Notes under the pieces: generated by a model | The model's database searches: none | The model's input: the letters and a program-made list of their open reading frames with translations, nothing else | What the model was told of the DNA's origin: nothing | Origin: Brachypodius melanocephalos | Taxonomy: Eukaryota > Chordata > Aves > Passeriformes > Pycnonotidae | NCBI GenBank assembly: GCA_013398615.1 | Contig: VZSR01003807.1 | Coordinates: forward strand, 23,029,409 to 23,093,408 | Length of the DNA: 64,000 bases | Direction: 5' to 3' | Translations under genes and position numbers: made by a program | In this document: piece by piece, positions 13,129 through 26,723 of the stretch | Layout: the number at the start of each line of letters is the position of its first letter | Numbering within the stretch: position 1 is the first letter of the stretch

Positions 13129-15239
13129 ATTTTTTGTAGTCTTTTAGTACTGAAATAAGCAAACAAGCAAACAAATCATTTAAGCACACTCAAGCTGGGA
13201 AATATCAGCAGATAGAATAGACCAAATTATTTTAGTTATGGACATTTGCTCTTTAATTACACTATAGCTTATTACATCTTAAGTAGAGTGCCACTGCCAG
13301 CTATGATAAAGCAGCTGGGTAGGTTTAGATGACTGCAAAAAGCCTTCCTGAAATTACTAAGGAAAGGCTAAAGCCAGAAAAAACCTCACATCTTTGTAGC
13401 AGAGGACATGATTTGCCATTGCAAATAGGAGTTCTACAGCACCAGTCATATTTGTGACTCAGGCTCGGGGTCACAGATAAAATGTTTGGGGTTTGGGTGT
13501 TATTGGAAGGAATACTGAAAAATGGTAGTTGATCTGTTGCAGGTATTTTCATCAAAGTTTATCTTTGAAGATTTTTGGAAGATATGACACTTGAAAAGGT
13601 TTTAACTTGTATCTAGAAACTGTAAAGACAAAAACCATCAAGGTTCTACTAACTTTATTTTTCATATTACCATCTGTGGTCAATTAAGGGCAAAAGGAGA
13701 TTTTTCTTGAGGAAAATCTAAAATAAAACACCTCTATGAAAATGTTCATTTAATCAAAAAGGAAATATTTTTTATTCTAAATCCTTCAAATGCATTCTTG
13801 CCAGTTCTACCTGTGTAGACCCAAGCTGAGCTCAGTGTTAGCAGAGGTCCCAAAACACTACTCTGTTTTGTATAAGCCAAATATATAGAAGTTGTTAAAT
13901 ATTAAAACCACATAGTTGGCTACCCTATGGACCACCAAGGTGTGTGGCTATCTCTGTCAACTACGCCAAAGCACTTGTGTTAGTCAGCCATCCCTGGCAT
14001 ACATCAACCTCTTAGAGTAAATCCCAAAGCAAAAGTTACTTCCAGGAGTTATACTTAAGAAGGTTGCTATCAGGAGTTGGAATAAGAAAAATAAAGTGGT
14101 TATAAATACCATGAAATAATTTACACGGATGAAAAAAAAAATTCCTTTTGAAATTTGTTTAAATAAACTATTGCCCATAAATGGAAAGAGGTAAAATACC
14201 TACCATTACTCAATAATTCTGAGGACTACAAAAAATAAACAGAAATGAAGAGTCCTCTGAGAGAGAAGGGAGAAATTAAATCAGAATATCCACATAGGGC
14301 AATTTCAGGGCTACGAAGGAGTGGAAATATCTTTGGCTTAGTACTACACAGATTCAGACTGTAGTGAAAAAACCCCAACAAATAAAAAAAAAGGAAAAAT
14401 TAAAATCAAAATGAAATAAAAATACATCTCCCCTAAAATTATATATCAAGATGAATAAAAAGTAAATCTATATTTTTTATTAGGAGACACAACTTCAGTT
14501 TCTAATTAGCACAGTTGAGCTGAGCTCCTTACATTTTATGCTTGTGTTATAAAACTTTGATTGTTTTTTTAATTAGAAAGTTTACTTAGATAATAAAAAA
14601 CCTACTGTTTTTGCATTCAAATTAGGCTCAAGGGAGAAACAAGATTGATCAAGTTGCTGTTATAATGAGGCAGATTTTTAGTCTCACTTTAACAATTTTT
14701 CTCTATTAGCATTTCTCTTGCTGGCGAATATATATTCAAAAGATGAGATCTGCAGCTAGTACGAACTGGAATTTCTTCCTTACACTCACACTGATTTACA
14801 CCATCTCAGCATCTGGTTTATTGTCTCAACTACCATTTTCTATTACGTGATGTGCTTTCAATTTCCTTCAAAGTACGAGAGATCTGTTCTAATGGACAGT
14901 TACTTACGCTATTGGTAGACAGTAAAATAAAAATAAATGCTTCTAATGGCTTCCACTGCACTTTATGGGTGCACAGCAAAACAGAAAAGGGTGTTACTCT
15001 AGTGAGATTGCAGTCTAGGTTCAATGTAGGCTAACACTATCCCCTGTTCAAATTTCCCAGTGCTTCATATTCTTCAGCCCTTTGCTGTTTCTACGGATTT
15101 TTAGGCTGAAATGTTGTGAGAGAATGGTGACCCAAAGCTGAGATGGACCAAGGCAAACAGAACTTTACCAAGCAAGCAAAAAAGCTGAAAGAGATGGGGA
15201 CTGGGATCTATAAAAAACCACAGAGACTTATTTGGCTGG

Positions 15240-15720
15240 CTTAGACAAATGATTAAAAATCTTGGAGATGCTTGTTGCTAGAGCTTAAGCAATTTGGGAC
15301 AGATGAATACGAACTGGAGAAACAACAGGGAGAAGAACTGTGTGAGGCAAGCAGGGATGCAAAAGGATGGGACCAGAGAGGAAGTGAGATAGCTGAAAGA
15401 GCCCAGGAGGGAGAGAGGTCTGAGACTGATGAAAAAAGTTGGAGATAGACTAGGACTAGTATCCAAGAGCAAGCAAAGTGGACATCAAAAGACTTGAGAA
15501 AGGACCACTGGACATGGATGGGCAAGTGGGATTGGTATGACATGTGTGAAGAGTGCAGGCTGAGACACTACAGGCAAAGGAAATGAGTCAGAAGAAGAAC
15601 TTAGAAGAGAAAAAAACATGTGATTGAACAGGGCCAGGTGACTGGCTGGGGAAATAGGCAATGGGCTGAAGAAACCACTACAGAACTCCAGGGTCAAGCC
15701 ACAGATCCCAGCTCCATGAT
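15240..15720 (+). other. Purine-rich block
   Basis: For nearly 500 bp the plus strand is strongly biased to A and G, with many GAGA, AGGA and GGGA runs. This explains the long stop-free frames on the minus strand here. It may be an unrecognised old repeat or a compositional island. I see no repeat unit within it. Confidence 0.5.
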
Positions 15721-15821
15721 CTGCCAGTGTTTGTGAACCATTCTGTCCAGTAGCACAGGAAAAACTGACAAATAAATTCTCCCTAGAATTTCCCCATTTC
15801 TCCAAAACAGTCACTGTACAC

Positions 15822-15835
15822 TGACTGTACAGTCA
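15822..15835. repeat. Perfect 14-bp palindrome
   Basis: TGACTGTACAGTCA is fully self-complementary. A related CAGTCACTGTAC string precedes it at 15808-15819, so the CAGTCA/TGACTG motif occurs several times within 30 bp. Confidence 0.7.
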
Positions 15836-17106
15836 CCTCTAGCACCCAGAAACTTCAGCTTCATGACCAAAATGGAGAATTACATAATCTGGTCATTTCT
15901 GAATGTGCTTCTGAAGACAGGAAAGTTACAGAAATATTCCCTTCTTTCTGCCTTCACTGAGGCTGGTTATTGTTTCATTAAAGTCAACCTGAAATTTGTC
16001 ACAGCCTAAACCCATACACAGCAAAATATTATGCTAGATAAGAAAGGGAATTCTATCTTACTAGAGAAATTGTATAACACAGCTGGCTAAACTCTGCTAA
16101 TACTGTTCAGAAGAGATGCAGCTAGAAAAGGCAAAAGTAAGACATTAATTGTTTTATTGCTTTTTGTTTTCAACACAGCGCTTCCATCATCTAAAACTCC
16201 TCCAGCCAATAGAGCCAATCCCCATCAAAATCCCACTCTAAATCACAGTGCAAAGGGAGTTCTCAGTTGATTCTGAGATTCATGACTTGCCCCTAACGCA
16301 CAAACTCTCTTCAGAAGCTGAGCACATAGATTATGGACCTGAGCCTTTCCCCATGGCCCAGCTGGCAGAATCCCTCTATTTCACCAGGCATTCATGCCTG
16401 CAGGAGCCTGATGTGGCCTGGCTCCAGCATGATGCTCAGGTGACCAGGAGCCAGGATGCACTGCAGAATGCACCAGCTCAGTCCAGATGCAGTCTGTGAG
16501 AATCTCTTTCACTAGTTTCATATCTGTTAATATTCAATATAGTAGTGATGTAACTGTCTCCCTTCCTGATGTTGACATTGCTGTTACTGTCTAACAACAA
16601 CAACTCCTTCTATCTCTTGCTAAAATAGAACAAGTTTCCTATAAGTTTGCTCCATTTAAAGATGAAACATTTCCAATTGTGGTCAAAATATCGCATGTGA
16701 AAGGGCCTAGAAAACCCACACTCTTTTATTGAGAATGGATCTTGCTTATTACAGCCTTGTAGCTGTCAGCGTTTGGTGAGCAGTTTGGGAATTACCAATC
16801 GCAGTGGTTCTGGTAACCACCACAATTGAATAAACAGCAAGTAAAATGGAGAGAATCAGCAAAATTATTGAGAATTCATGGGGGAAAAGTGTTTTGACAG
16901 CTTACCAGAAAAGTCCATTAAAAAATAGAGCCCTTCAGATCAGCTACTCCTACACCTGACTCCTGCAGTCCATAATTTCTTTAATTGCCCTTGAAAACTT
17001 TCCAGCCATCCATTAGAACTGATGCTTTTGCCTTGTTGCTATGATTTCTTAAATTCTTAGAAAAGATTACCTTTTAAATAAATTAAATCCTTTCTTCTTG
17101 TCATAG

Positions 17107-17131
17107 TTTTTTTTTTTTTTTTTTTTTTTTT
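17107..17131 (+). repeat. 25-base T tract
   Basis: An uninterrupted run of 25 T residues. It could be a plain mononucleotide microsatellite or the poly(A) end of a minus-strand insertion. The sequence to its right is not recognisable as a retrocopy. Confidence 0.9.
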
Positions 17132-19316
17132 GTATGTTTGTTGGGTGGTAAAAGAAAAGAAACTGGAAAAGTTTTTGTATGTTTTGCATACAATAGTGCT
17201 GAAATTTTCTCCCTCAGCCAAAGACTCTGATTGAAATGCTGTTGAAGATTGCTGTTTGTACTGAAGGAGAAGTGGAGGTTGGTTTGTTACAGAAGTACTT
17301 CGACAGACCCACTTGAAATAGAAATGCTGTGCTGCTTTTGCAGCACCACAGCTCGAGTGACTGACAAACCTGTCACAGCACTTCCACTAACAGCAGGGAA
17401 AGGCACACATTTCCAAGTGGATGGTTTTCACAGAAATCTTATACTGCAGCCCAATTATTTCCTTCTTAAAGAATAAAACTTGTTCTCCAGATATGACTCC
17501 TCTGAATGCTTTGGACTTTTATCTGAAGTTTAACCGCTTCCTTGTTTATATTTGTAAAATTCCATTACATTAATGACAAATCACATATTTTTGAGGCACT
17601 TGACATTTGTGTATTATATCCATCTTTATCTGGTTTACTTTGGAGGGGTTAATTCTTTGGCACCATGTGTTACACATAAATCCTTATGCTTTCCTTTCAT
17701 GAATTTTATATAATATATAGATGGGTGTGTGTGGTGGGGGTTGTTAATGAGTCTGAATAAAAGGCTTTTATTTGTAAAAGGACTCACTTAAAAGGAGCAA
17801 AAGACTAGGAAAAACTGCCGTGTCCTTGAAGTGAAGATTTGGATTTGTGGATGACAGAAGAGACAAAACAGACCTTATTTCCTCTGCCTTTAGGTTTGTT
17901 CCCTATTCTCCCCTATTTCAACCAAAGCTCACAGCCTTCTCTGACAATTTAGCAATCCCTTGCCAAGAGACTAAAATAGTTTTGAGCTGCTGTACTTCGG
18001 GAGTCTGTTGACTCTATTTGGTCTCTTGACTGCTGTTGATGCCAAAAGGAAATTGCACTTTTAAGCAGCTTTTGTTTCATAATTCAAAGGCAGTAGAAAC
18101 AGAAACAATAAATTAAAAACCTCAGAGACAAACAATAGATCAGAGAGATTACCATATGGATAAAAAGTAAAAGAAAATGTACTAAAATACTCTGAATGAA
18201 AGCTCTGTCAGAGCAGCTGAATCCCTTTAGAAATGTCAAAATAAATAAAAAAAAAGGGAAGAAAACTCAAAGGACATTTTCCTCCGCATGTAATAAGGAG
18301 CGCTAAATGTAAAACATCAGATATTTTTCCTTGTTTCCTGGTTCCACAGATTCTAATTTACCTAATGGCTTGAAAAAAACTTTGGTAGTAATAGTCTTCA
18401 TTGTATAAATATATTTCACATGCATCTGATTTTTATCAGATGAGGGTAAGGCAGAGTGGAAAAACAGAGGACTCTTTTACTTATCTGGAGCTGAAAAGTC
18501 CACCTTACAACTTCTAAAAGCCCAGTTACTAATTGACTTTACAATAAAATAGCTAAGAATAAGACTACATAAAGGACAAGATTTCGTCATCTGCCTTTGG
18601 CTGTATAATGCAAGTTAAAAGTTTCTGGGTAGGCTCTGACCTTCCAACCAGAGGTGAATCTCTAAAAGTAAATAAAAAACCCAAGAACCCATGGCAGAAG
18701 GATCACAAAACTGGACTGTTCAAGATGAAAAAAATAGTACATATGCAATGTGGTATTCCTCTGACAGAGCACCGGCTTAGGCAATCCTAGAAAATGGGGA
18801 ACATGGAGTAGAATGAAAGGAATAACATTATTTCTTAGTTTCTGGGTGCTGCTAGCACACAGGCAAGAATTATGCCATGTAGGATCTCCTCACAGATCTG
18901 CATCCACAGAAGCTGAGTTGACAGCCCACATGGATGCAAGTGAAGCAGCATTTCTCCCAGTCAGGGTGTTGGCACATAAATCATTGTGTTGCCACAGGAT
19001 TTTTAGCTATTCTGAAATTTGTGTTTTAGAGAGTACAAGATAATATCTAATAATTTCTCCTATATTTGATAAAATTTATAGCTGTATCTTCATAAAAGTT
19101 ATTTTTCCCACGTTGAAGTTATTCCAGTGCCTTGATCATTCTGTGTAGTATAAATGATGATTTAAGGCAGCTTTGGAGAAGGCAAGAGTGTGGAAAACTA
19201 CATAAGGTCACTTTAAACTGTCCCAGGTCTTGAGGAACTGGGACAGAAAAATGATAATCCTGTAGACAACAGGTGTCCTTCAAGCAGTGCATTGTACATT
19301 CTTCTTTTAGCATAAA

Positions 19317-19340
19317 AATAAAAATAATAATAATAATTTT
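19317..19340 (+). repeat. (TAA)n microsatellite
   Basis: A short run of about six AAT/TAA trinucleotides within an A-rich segment. Confidence 0.8.
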
Positions 19341-19518
19341 AAAAAACATAAACCTGCTGACATGCAAAAGAAGGAAGCAAATAAAGCTGAGCAGGCTGAT
19401 ATGAAAACTGCCCTGTCTGTTCCTTTGAGTGAATGTGGCTGCCCAAAAGACAACAAAACCAAGGCTTGCCAGCACTAACACAGGACAGTGGCAAAATGTC
19501 CTAAGAACAGAATCTTAT

Positions 19519-19550
19519 GAACATCTTATTGAACATCTTATTGAATATCT
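19519..19550 (+). repeat. 12-bp tandem repeat, 2.7 copies
   Basis: GAACATCTTATT is present at 19519-19530 and 19531-19542, followed by a partial third unit, GAATATCT, to 19550. Confidence 0.85.
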
Positions 19551-21709
19551 ACAGCTTAAAAGTCAAAAATAAGCTCAGGAGAACATTAATAGCTGCAAGC
19601 ACATTCTCCGTGATAAGAATGCAATTATGTCTGATAAAAAGAGAAATTGTTGGATAAACTGTAGATGGAGCCACATTTTAAAAGAGAGGAAACAATTAGT
19701 CTGCTAACACAGGAAGGTTGGAAGCTCAAACTCAGAGGCACTACTACCAAGCCAAGGGGAAGCTCTCAGATTTAAAAGGAATTCTGATTAAAGACAACAG
19801 AGAGAAGCATGTTTCACAGAGTATATAATCGTGGCTTAAGAATGCAAAAGCAAGGAAAAAAATCCAATAATCAAACCATAACAAAATAATATTTTACTCT
19901 GGCCTCTATTGAATTGCCTAGAGGCTATCAAGACACATTATATATGCTGAAACAGAGGCCCAGGACAAGCAGGAAAATGTGTATTGGTAATGAAAAAAAC
20001 CCGACCCAGAGTAAGCCTACACAGAGTGACTATGTAGAAAACCATTTTCTTGCATCATTATTATTCAGTTTTCTGTCTAATAATTTATTCTAGAAGACAG
20101 AGTGACTGTGCATGTCAAAGATAATTTAATGTTAGGTGCAGTAGCAGTATCTGATGTAACAGTAATGTTACAGTGAACAATAAATTTTTTTGAGTATTAA
20201 TTTAAATAGACTTCAATAGCATTTATTTAGTTATTTCACTGAAAATAAACTTTCTTAGTTTTCATTAGTCTCAAAAACCCTGTTGTGACGGATAGGTAAA
20301 TTAAGGAGTAAAAAGGTCACAGGGTAAAATCTCAATTATATATAATTTTTCAGGGATAGGGTGCACAGCAGCTACAGTGAAATTCTCATTGCTGTCTTCT
20401 GACACTCATCTAACATCACAGGGAACAAGGAGGTCTTTGACATCAGGAATTCAGGAAAGAAGTGTGTGAAAAAATATAAGAAAAATTAAATCAGGGAAAC
20501 AAGATCTAGAATAATATGGGGTACTGGAAGCAGGTATGGCTTGAAGCAAATGATGAAATATGAATTTCTGTCAAGCAGTGTGGCTGCAGGCAGTAACAGC
20601 TACCCAACAGCTTGCTCACAGCCTTGCAAGGTTGTTGTCCCCCCTGGACATATTCTGAGCAGGAAGGAACAACTGCACTTTAACCAGCAAGTGAAAGATA
20701 AAAGAAAAGTGGGTTCAAATTTATCTGCTGGTGTTGCAAACAGATAGAAGATGCAGATAGACAGGTAGATCCCAAGACATTATAATGTCAGAAGAAATGA
20801 ACTTAGTACCAGAGTCTCAACGCAATTCCAAGCATTACAGTGCTTAGGGTCTAATTTTATAACACAAAATGTGTTTTGAGACAGAAGGAAAATGAGCAAG
20901 AATAGCACAAACACAAATATCACAGGAAAGCTGAGGATGGGAAAGCAGGGATTAAATTTTATGAGCAGGAGATACAAGACCCTAAATCATATTAAACATA
21001 TTGCCTTCATGTGCCAAGTTTTAGCTCAGAGATAAGTGAGGCATAAAACACTGAGAGAGAGAGAAATATATACTTAATTTTCAGTCATTTAATGAAAAGT
21101 CAAATAAATGCTGAAATATGTTACTGCTCTACTGTATGCTCCTAAAAGAAACCCTGTTGTTTGGACATATGTGACACAGAGGTTAACACATATAAATGAG
21201 CAAAGGACTCCTTTTAAAGTCTGTTCTACAGTGCAGAATGCATGTGGAAATATTGCTTTCTCACCTAATTCATGGAGTGTTTGGAGGATTAATTAGTTAA
21301 TGTTTATACAGTGCTTTAGAGAACAAAAGCATAGGATAAGCAGCAAGTACCATTGTAAGAAATCACAAGAAGCAGGAAATGAGAAACCTCCATCTCATAA
21401 AAGGAAAGAGTTTGGTTCTTGTTATTTATCAAGCATTCCACTCACTTGTCAGCTCTTTCATTCAGGAAGACCATTTTTATGTTCTCCTTTATGTTGCTAA
21501 GGGTTACATTTCAACAGCTGTTAACTAGAACTAGTATCAACAGCTTTCCATATCATTAGGCAGCTGGAAAGAATATCATAATATTACTGGTACCCAGCTG
21601 TATCTTTTTCTTCTTTAAAGCTGGGAAAAAGTTGGCAGAAAGGTTCATTAACAACATGTCTTGGTTGTTATTATCCCACCATTGATGTAACCACTCAAAA
21701 GTCTAAAAT

Positions 21710-21766
21710 TATAGAATCACAGAAAGCTTTGTGTTGGAAGGGACATTAAAGATCATCTGGGTAGAT
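21710..21766 (-). mobile_element. CR1 LINE 3' tail, antisense fragment
   Basis: TATAGAATCACAGAAAG is followed by GTGTTGGAAGGGACATTAAAGATCATCTG, which is the reverse complement of the CR1 3' end (ATTCTRTG octamers, then the conserved 3' hairpin region). Only about 57 bp are recognisable, so it is a very short or decayed insertion. Confidence 0.75.
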
Positions 21767-24700
21767 AATAAATAGTGGTAAAGCATAAATACCATATGTC
21801 AGAAGGTCTCTTTAGTAGAACATTCACAGTAAGTCACAACTGCTTATCCTTTGAAAGACTGTGAACATTTTTTTGGCTTCTGAGCAAGCTGCTATTCACC
21901 CTTATGGGCATACAGGGTTCAAGCCCCAGAGCTGTATGTGTGCAGCAGCTACATCTAAGTTTTCTGATCTGTGATGAAAACCAGATGGTCAGAAATGCCG
22001 TTTCAAACCAGACAACATTTCCAGTTGGAAAGGGAGAACTTGTTCAAGAAATCTCAGAAATCAAAGTAAATTCCAACTTGGTTTATGCAAAAGGTCGGAT
22101 TGGATAAATATTGTGGTCCAAGCTGGCCACAGCCAAGGTCATGTGCCAGGCCTCATGATGTAAAAAGAGCAGGAACCTCTTCAGTGATAATTACGTCTCC
22201 TGTGTAAACAGAGGTGAAGGATCTGCAGCTCACATAATTTTCTGGTCTTTTAAAATAAAGTCTTTAAAAAGATGTCCCTGCATTCTAATCTGCTCACAGT
22301 GAAGCATCACTTTTCAATTTCAGTGTTTCAGTCTCCTGACTCAACTAAATATATTAGTTTAATTTTATATGGTGGGAAAAAAGGGCAAAAGAATCATTAA
22401 GAGTGATCGGTATTTTATACTCTTCCTCACACTACATACTTTCCCAGTTGCATTTACTACTGGTTAAATTGCAGAATAGAATTCTTACATCTGTTATGCT
22501 CAACAGTGCAGCACACAAACCTGAAGGAAAGACAAAGAACACGAGTTTCAAATGCCCTCAAGGCAGTGTTTAGTACCTCTGTTGAGCTATCCCATTGCTT
22601 CACTTGCCTCATCAGAATACCTCAAGTTGAACTGCTTCCTTTGCACGGAATATAAAAATCAACAGCTTTATCTGAAGAAAGTGAAGATCCCTGGGAAAGC
22701 AGTAAGATCATATGGATTTCAGTGAGCTTCCTAGGCTTCTGGGATGGGCTGGCTTTCAGCCTGCCTTGGACACACTGTATATTTGGTTTAATGTAGAAAG
22801 TGTAGAGCTCCCACCCCTCCAAAAAGAAATTAATTTCCTGAGAAGAGACATTTCTATCCAGAAATAGAACAGGATTCTGTCAGAAGCCTGCTATACTGAA
22901 GCTACATCATAAATTTTTATGAACTGGATCATTGAAAAAAAAAGATAAGACTTCAGCAGCAGTTATTTTGGTGTTAAATGACTAGATTGTAAATTAATGT
23001 TTTGGATTAGAGAAAACCCTAAACTAAGTTGCCTCTTAGATGTATCATAACTTAGTTAATTAATGCAGGGGCATGGCAGCAAAAAAACTGATTCACTTCA
23101 TATCCCACTGCTCAAGTTCAAGACTCACTGGGGACTATCAGAAAGACCTGCTTCCATTTAAACCGGCTCCAAATAGACATCAACAGACAGGAGGCTTAAA
23201 TGATGGTTTCATTAATCCTTTGAGCATAACTGGAAACAGGCAGAACTCCACTTAACCCAAATTAATCTGTTAGGATGGCTGGCTTACAGCAGCCTGCAGG
23301 TAGCTTTAAGCAACAGTAAATGGGGAATTTGCTTAAATCTCTCTTTACCCATTGACTACTCAGTAATTACTGATCTTATGGCAACTATGAGTTACTAGAG
23401 CAGCCTGAGTGTTTCCCAGGCTAAGTTTATAAAGGTTCCAAATCTTATTCAGTGCAGAGGCACACCCTGGAAATAATGAATCTTTTCCACTGCCAGAAGT
23501 AATAGTATTAAGGTGCTTTTCTTTTTCTCTTAATAAAACTGTGCCAGATTCACCAGTTTCTAAAACTTAAAAAAACCATGTTGAAACAGCAACCTTGTCC
23601 AGCTCCCTCTGCCCTAGGAAGAGAAATCTCCTAAAAGGATTAATGGTTCCAAATGTTCGTAGGGAAAGCTGTAATCTGCATTTAAATAGAAAAAATCCCA
23701 AGTGCCCAGGTATTCATTTTTCTTTTCATAGCAGGAGGCAGAGCATTTTTCATGTGTACAGTTTAAAGTTAAAAGGACACCGTGGTGCAGGTCTGTGGTT
23801 TATCTCACTAGTGCACAGCCAGCTGGATGTAACTTCACCTGCCAGAGTAATTCTGAATGTTTGTCCTGAGCAACATCCTAAGAAACAAATATGGCTAGAA
23901 GGCAGATTTGTGTGAGGCCTTTATTGTGCAGCTAATGCAGAAAACACACACAATTATACAACACAGTGAAATTCCCTGGTTCATAGAAGCTCATGTGCAG
24001 TGGCAGTGCCAAGGGAAGTGTAAATTGGAGTGAAGGCCTGGGCAGAGCTCATCTGACTCATCAGATCCTATCCCTTGCTATCATAAATACTTTGTGCCTT
24101 CATCACATATGAGATGACAACTGAAAAAAAAAAAAAAAAGAGAAAGCCCAAAATTCTAAACATCCATAAGAAAATGAAACTCACTGAGGTCTTATATTAA
24201 TATGCACCAGAGAAATAAAGCAGAACAAAACCTGCACAATCCCTGGTCAAAAGCCTGTGGAGGCCACATGAAATTGATAGGTACAAAACTCAAGGGATTC
24301 AAAGGAATAGGAGCAGGTTTCCCTGACTATGCAACATCCCTCGTTGCGCTGCTGATGAGTTAATGTTGAGATAACTATATCAGGTGAAATTGCTTAATTA
24401 GAGTTCTAATTATTTTCCAGCCATCCAGAAAAAAAGAAAAAAAAACAACCCAAAAAACCCAGTGAGCATTAAGAAGGCTCTCTTGTTTTAATTAAGAATT
24501 CATTTTGGATAAGCAGGTGATTCTATCAGTCACTGACAGCTACACAGAAGATGGCACATTTGTGTGTTTATATTTTTGCATCATTGTATATTTACACCCA
24601 CGTTCAGATTGGAAGTGTGACATATTTAAGGCTCACGACAGATGCTTAATCTCATGAGTAATCCCAGGGGTTTACATGAGTAAATATTTGTTGTGTAGAG

Positions 24701-26410
24701 CTCCATTTAGATTTCATTGATAGCATGTGAATTTCCACTGTGGCTGTGATCCCCCCCTCAAATGGCTCAGACTCCATGTGTTATGTTTCATGTTTAAGCA
24801 AATCATCAGGGTCCTGTATAGAGGACGAGGTCACAGTTCCTCTTTTTGATGCAATGAATCCCAGGCAGCTAATGGAAAATGAAACAGCTTTTACAGGTAT
24901 TCTCTGCATGCAAAATACCTGTAACCTTCCTACTCACTGCTTTCTTCTGAAAGGTGAGAGATGTGGAGAGAAGCAGCATATAAGTGGCCTGTCTATCTCT
25001 CTTTTTACCAGCCTGTAGGAAAATACCCAGTATTGTTGTATTGGGTACAGATCCTGGTGCAGTACTCACTCTTGGTGCATAATTTTCAGTTTGGACACTT
25101 TGGAGGGAAAGATAAAAATGTGTACAGGAATACAAAAGGGTGAAACTTCTCTAATGTACGTTTATATACACGGTGGCAGCCTTCCAGTAAACCAACCAAC
25201 CAACAACTCAAAACTGAGACAACTTTGCTATTTAAATTGGACATTATTGCTATTTCATTGGGCATGCAAGGGGTTTCTGGCTCACAAGTGCCTAAATGTT
25301 CTTTCAGGTAACTGCACAGCTTTGGATCCAGCCTTGTTCTTCTGTTTCTTCTGGACAATGTCCAGAAGGCTTTTAGAAAATTTATTGTAGCTGTGCTGCA
25401 GTAGGCTTTCACCTAGGGCTTTTCTCCTTTGAAAAGTCATCTGGTTTCACTAGCTGCAAAAGTATTCACAAAACCTTTGGCCAAAACGGCTTTGCAGGAA
25501 TTAGCCAAAGTTACTGTATTGTGAAACATAGCATACTTCTATATCTTAATTTACATGAAACTCTAGCTTTATATTTTTTATGTTTCCCCTTTTGTTCTTT
25601 AAAAGTACAGCATTGATGAAATTATGATTAAAGAGTTAATCCACTCTTTCTTCTTTCTCATTCTTGCACTGAACTTCCTCTTGGTGATTGCTAAATCGTC
25701 AAAAATACTCAGCAATTAGTTAACCAACACCTGTTATTTCAAAACTTCTAAGATACAGAAAAATTGCTGTCCAGTGGCATGACTTTTAGGTAGATTTTCA
25801 TTACAAAAGCCCAGCCTACATCTGTGTTTTGGGCACAATTTGGTCATAATCCCTCTGTAACTGAGCTTTCTGCTTATAAGTGTGATGAGACAATGGCAGC
25901 AATTGGACCAAATATTTTTGAGGAGTTATGTAGACTTCAGTGCTGTTTGCAGAAATCTTGTGCTCAGAACTGAAGCTTCTGAACACACTCTCAGGCCTAA
26001 AAGAAGAAATTCTACTCCAAATGCATGATATCTGTTGATAAATATTTAAGTATCAAAAATTCTAAAAAATCTGATGGATTAATATCCATAATAATGAGGG
26101 ATGTTGGTTTTTGTACAGAGAATAATGTGCAATAACTGTTCAATTTTAATTGCAATTAAGTGACATATGAAATTAAAATCATTATTAAGCAAACACTCCC
26201 TACCTGGCCTGCCTCCAGCCTCTCCTGTAAAGTACAGAGGCTCCATCTGACCATTCAAATACAAAATAACCTCACAGTTAGATCACTTATTACTGCTAAA
26301 AGCCCATTCTGTCTGAGCCACACGAGGGCAAACATTCTTACCTTCTTTCCTCTGCTGCTTACAAATCTCATCTTGTTTTCTTCCAATAAAGAAAAAATGC
26401 TTAAAAGGGA
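21767..26410. other. AT-rich non-coding DNA, no gene seen
   Basis: No exon or RNA gene was recognised. Open frames reach 108 codons (25086-25412, minus) without domain features. A 16-base A tract lies near 24124-24139. Two patches, about 23040-23410 and 24340-24430, contain several TAATTA or GTAATTAC-like motifs and could be conserved regulatory sequence, but this cannot be judged without comparison to other species. A palindrome at 26146-26159 is listed separately. Confidence 0.6.
26146..26159. repeat. TTAATTGCAATTAA palindrome
   Basis: A perfect 14-bp palindrome containing two opposed ATTAA/TTAAT half-sites. TTAAGTG (an NKX2-type core) overlaps its right end. The arrangement would suit a dimeric homeodomain protein, but it may be chance in AT-rich DNA. 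Confidence 0.6.
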
Positions 26411-26413
26411 AGC

Positions 26414-26419
26414 AATGAC
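26414..26419. repeat. Left target-site duplication of the 26.4 kb LTR
   Basis: AATGAC immediately precedes the LTR and matches AATGGC after it at 26718-26723 in five of six bases. Confidence 0.65.
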
Positions 26420-26717
26420 TGTCACTATAGGACATGAAATGAAGAAGCATTCATGTTCAGAGACAAGAAGAAGAAAGGTTTCTTTTTCTGACTCCATTTA
26501 TATAGATTTCTGGCAAGGACCATGGATTGGAGGATGAGGTTGCCACCTCTCCAACCACGCTGGCCAAACCAGAAGTCCATCATTTTCTCCTCCTTAGAGA
26601 AAGGAATGATAACAAAAAGGAACGGTTGCAAAAACATCACTCTGCTTACATGAAATCTGTGAGAAACTCCACTAAAGAATGCAAAAATATCAGAAGGCTG
26701 AAAAGATCAGGGCAACA
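26420..26717 (-). mobile_element. Solo LTR of an endogenous retrovirus, 298 bp
   Basis: On the plus strand the element begins TGTCACTATAGGACATGAAA and ends AGGGCAACA, giving the TG...CA ends of an LTR. Flanking hexamers AATGAC and AATGGC look like a 6-bp target-site duplication with one mutation. It shares with the LTR at 58429-58634 the same start (TGTCRC.ATAGGACATGAAA), a TGACTCCA/TATA block, the 19-bp string GTTGCCACCTCTCCAACCA, and a 42-bp spacing between the TATA and the 19-mer. On the minus strand TATATAAA reads before TGGAGTCA, so transcription would run leftward. No internal viral genes are present, so it is a solo LTR. A 6-bp duplication suits class II (ERVK-like) elements; this class call is an inference. 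Confidence 0.75.
26497..26504 (-). promoter_or_regulatory. TATA-like box of the 26.4 kb LTR
   Basis: TATATAAA on the minus strand is followed at once by TGGAGTCA. The same pair occurs in the 58.4 kb LTR, which supports it as the old LTR core promoter. Confidence 0.55.
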
Positions 26718-26723
26718 AATGGC

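Larger units (their letters stand above)
13129..21700. other. AT-rich non-coding DNA, no gene seen
   Basis: No exon or RNA gene was recognised. The longer open frames are 15485-15814 (minus, 109 codons, inside a purine-rich block) and 19119-19481 (minus, 120 codons, crossing a TAA microsatellite). Both look like chance frames. A patch at 16330-16500 is less AT-rich than its surroundings but has no recognised content. Separate entries cover the purine-rich block, a palindrome, a T tract and small tandem repeats. Confidence 0.6.
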
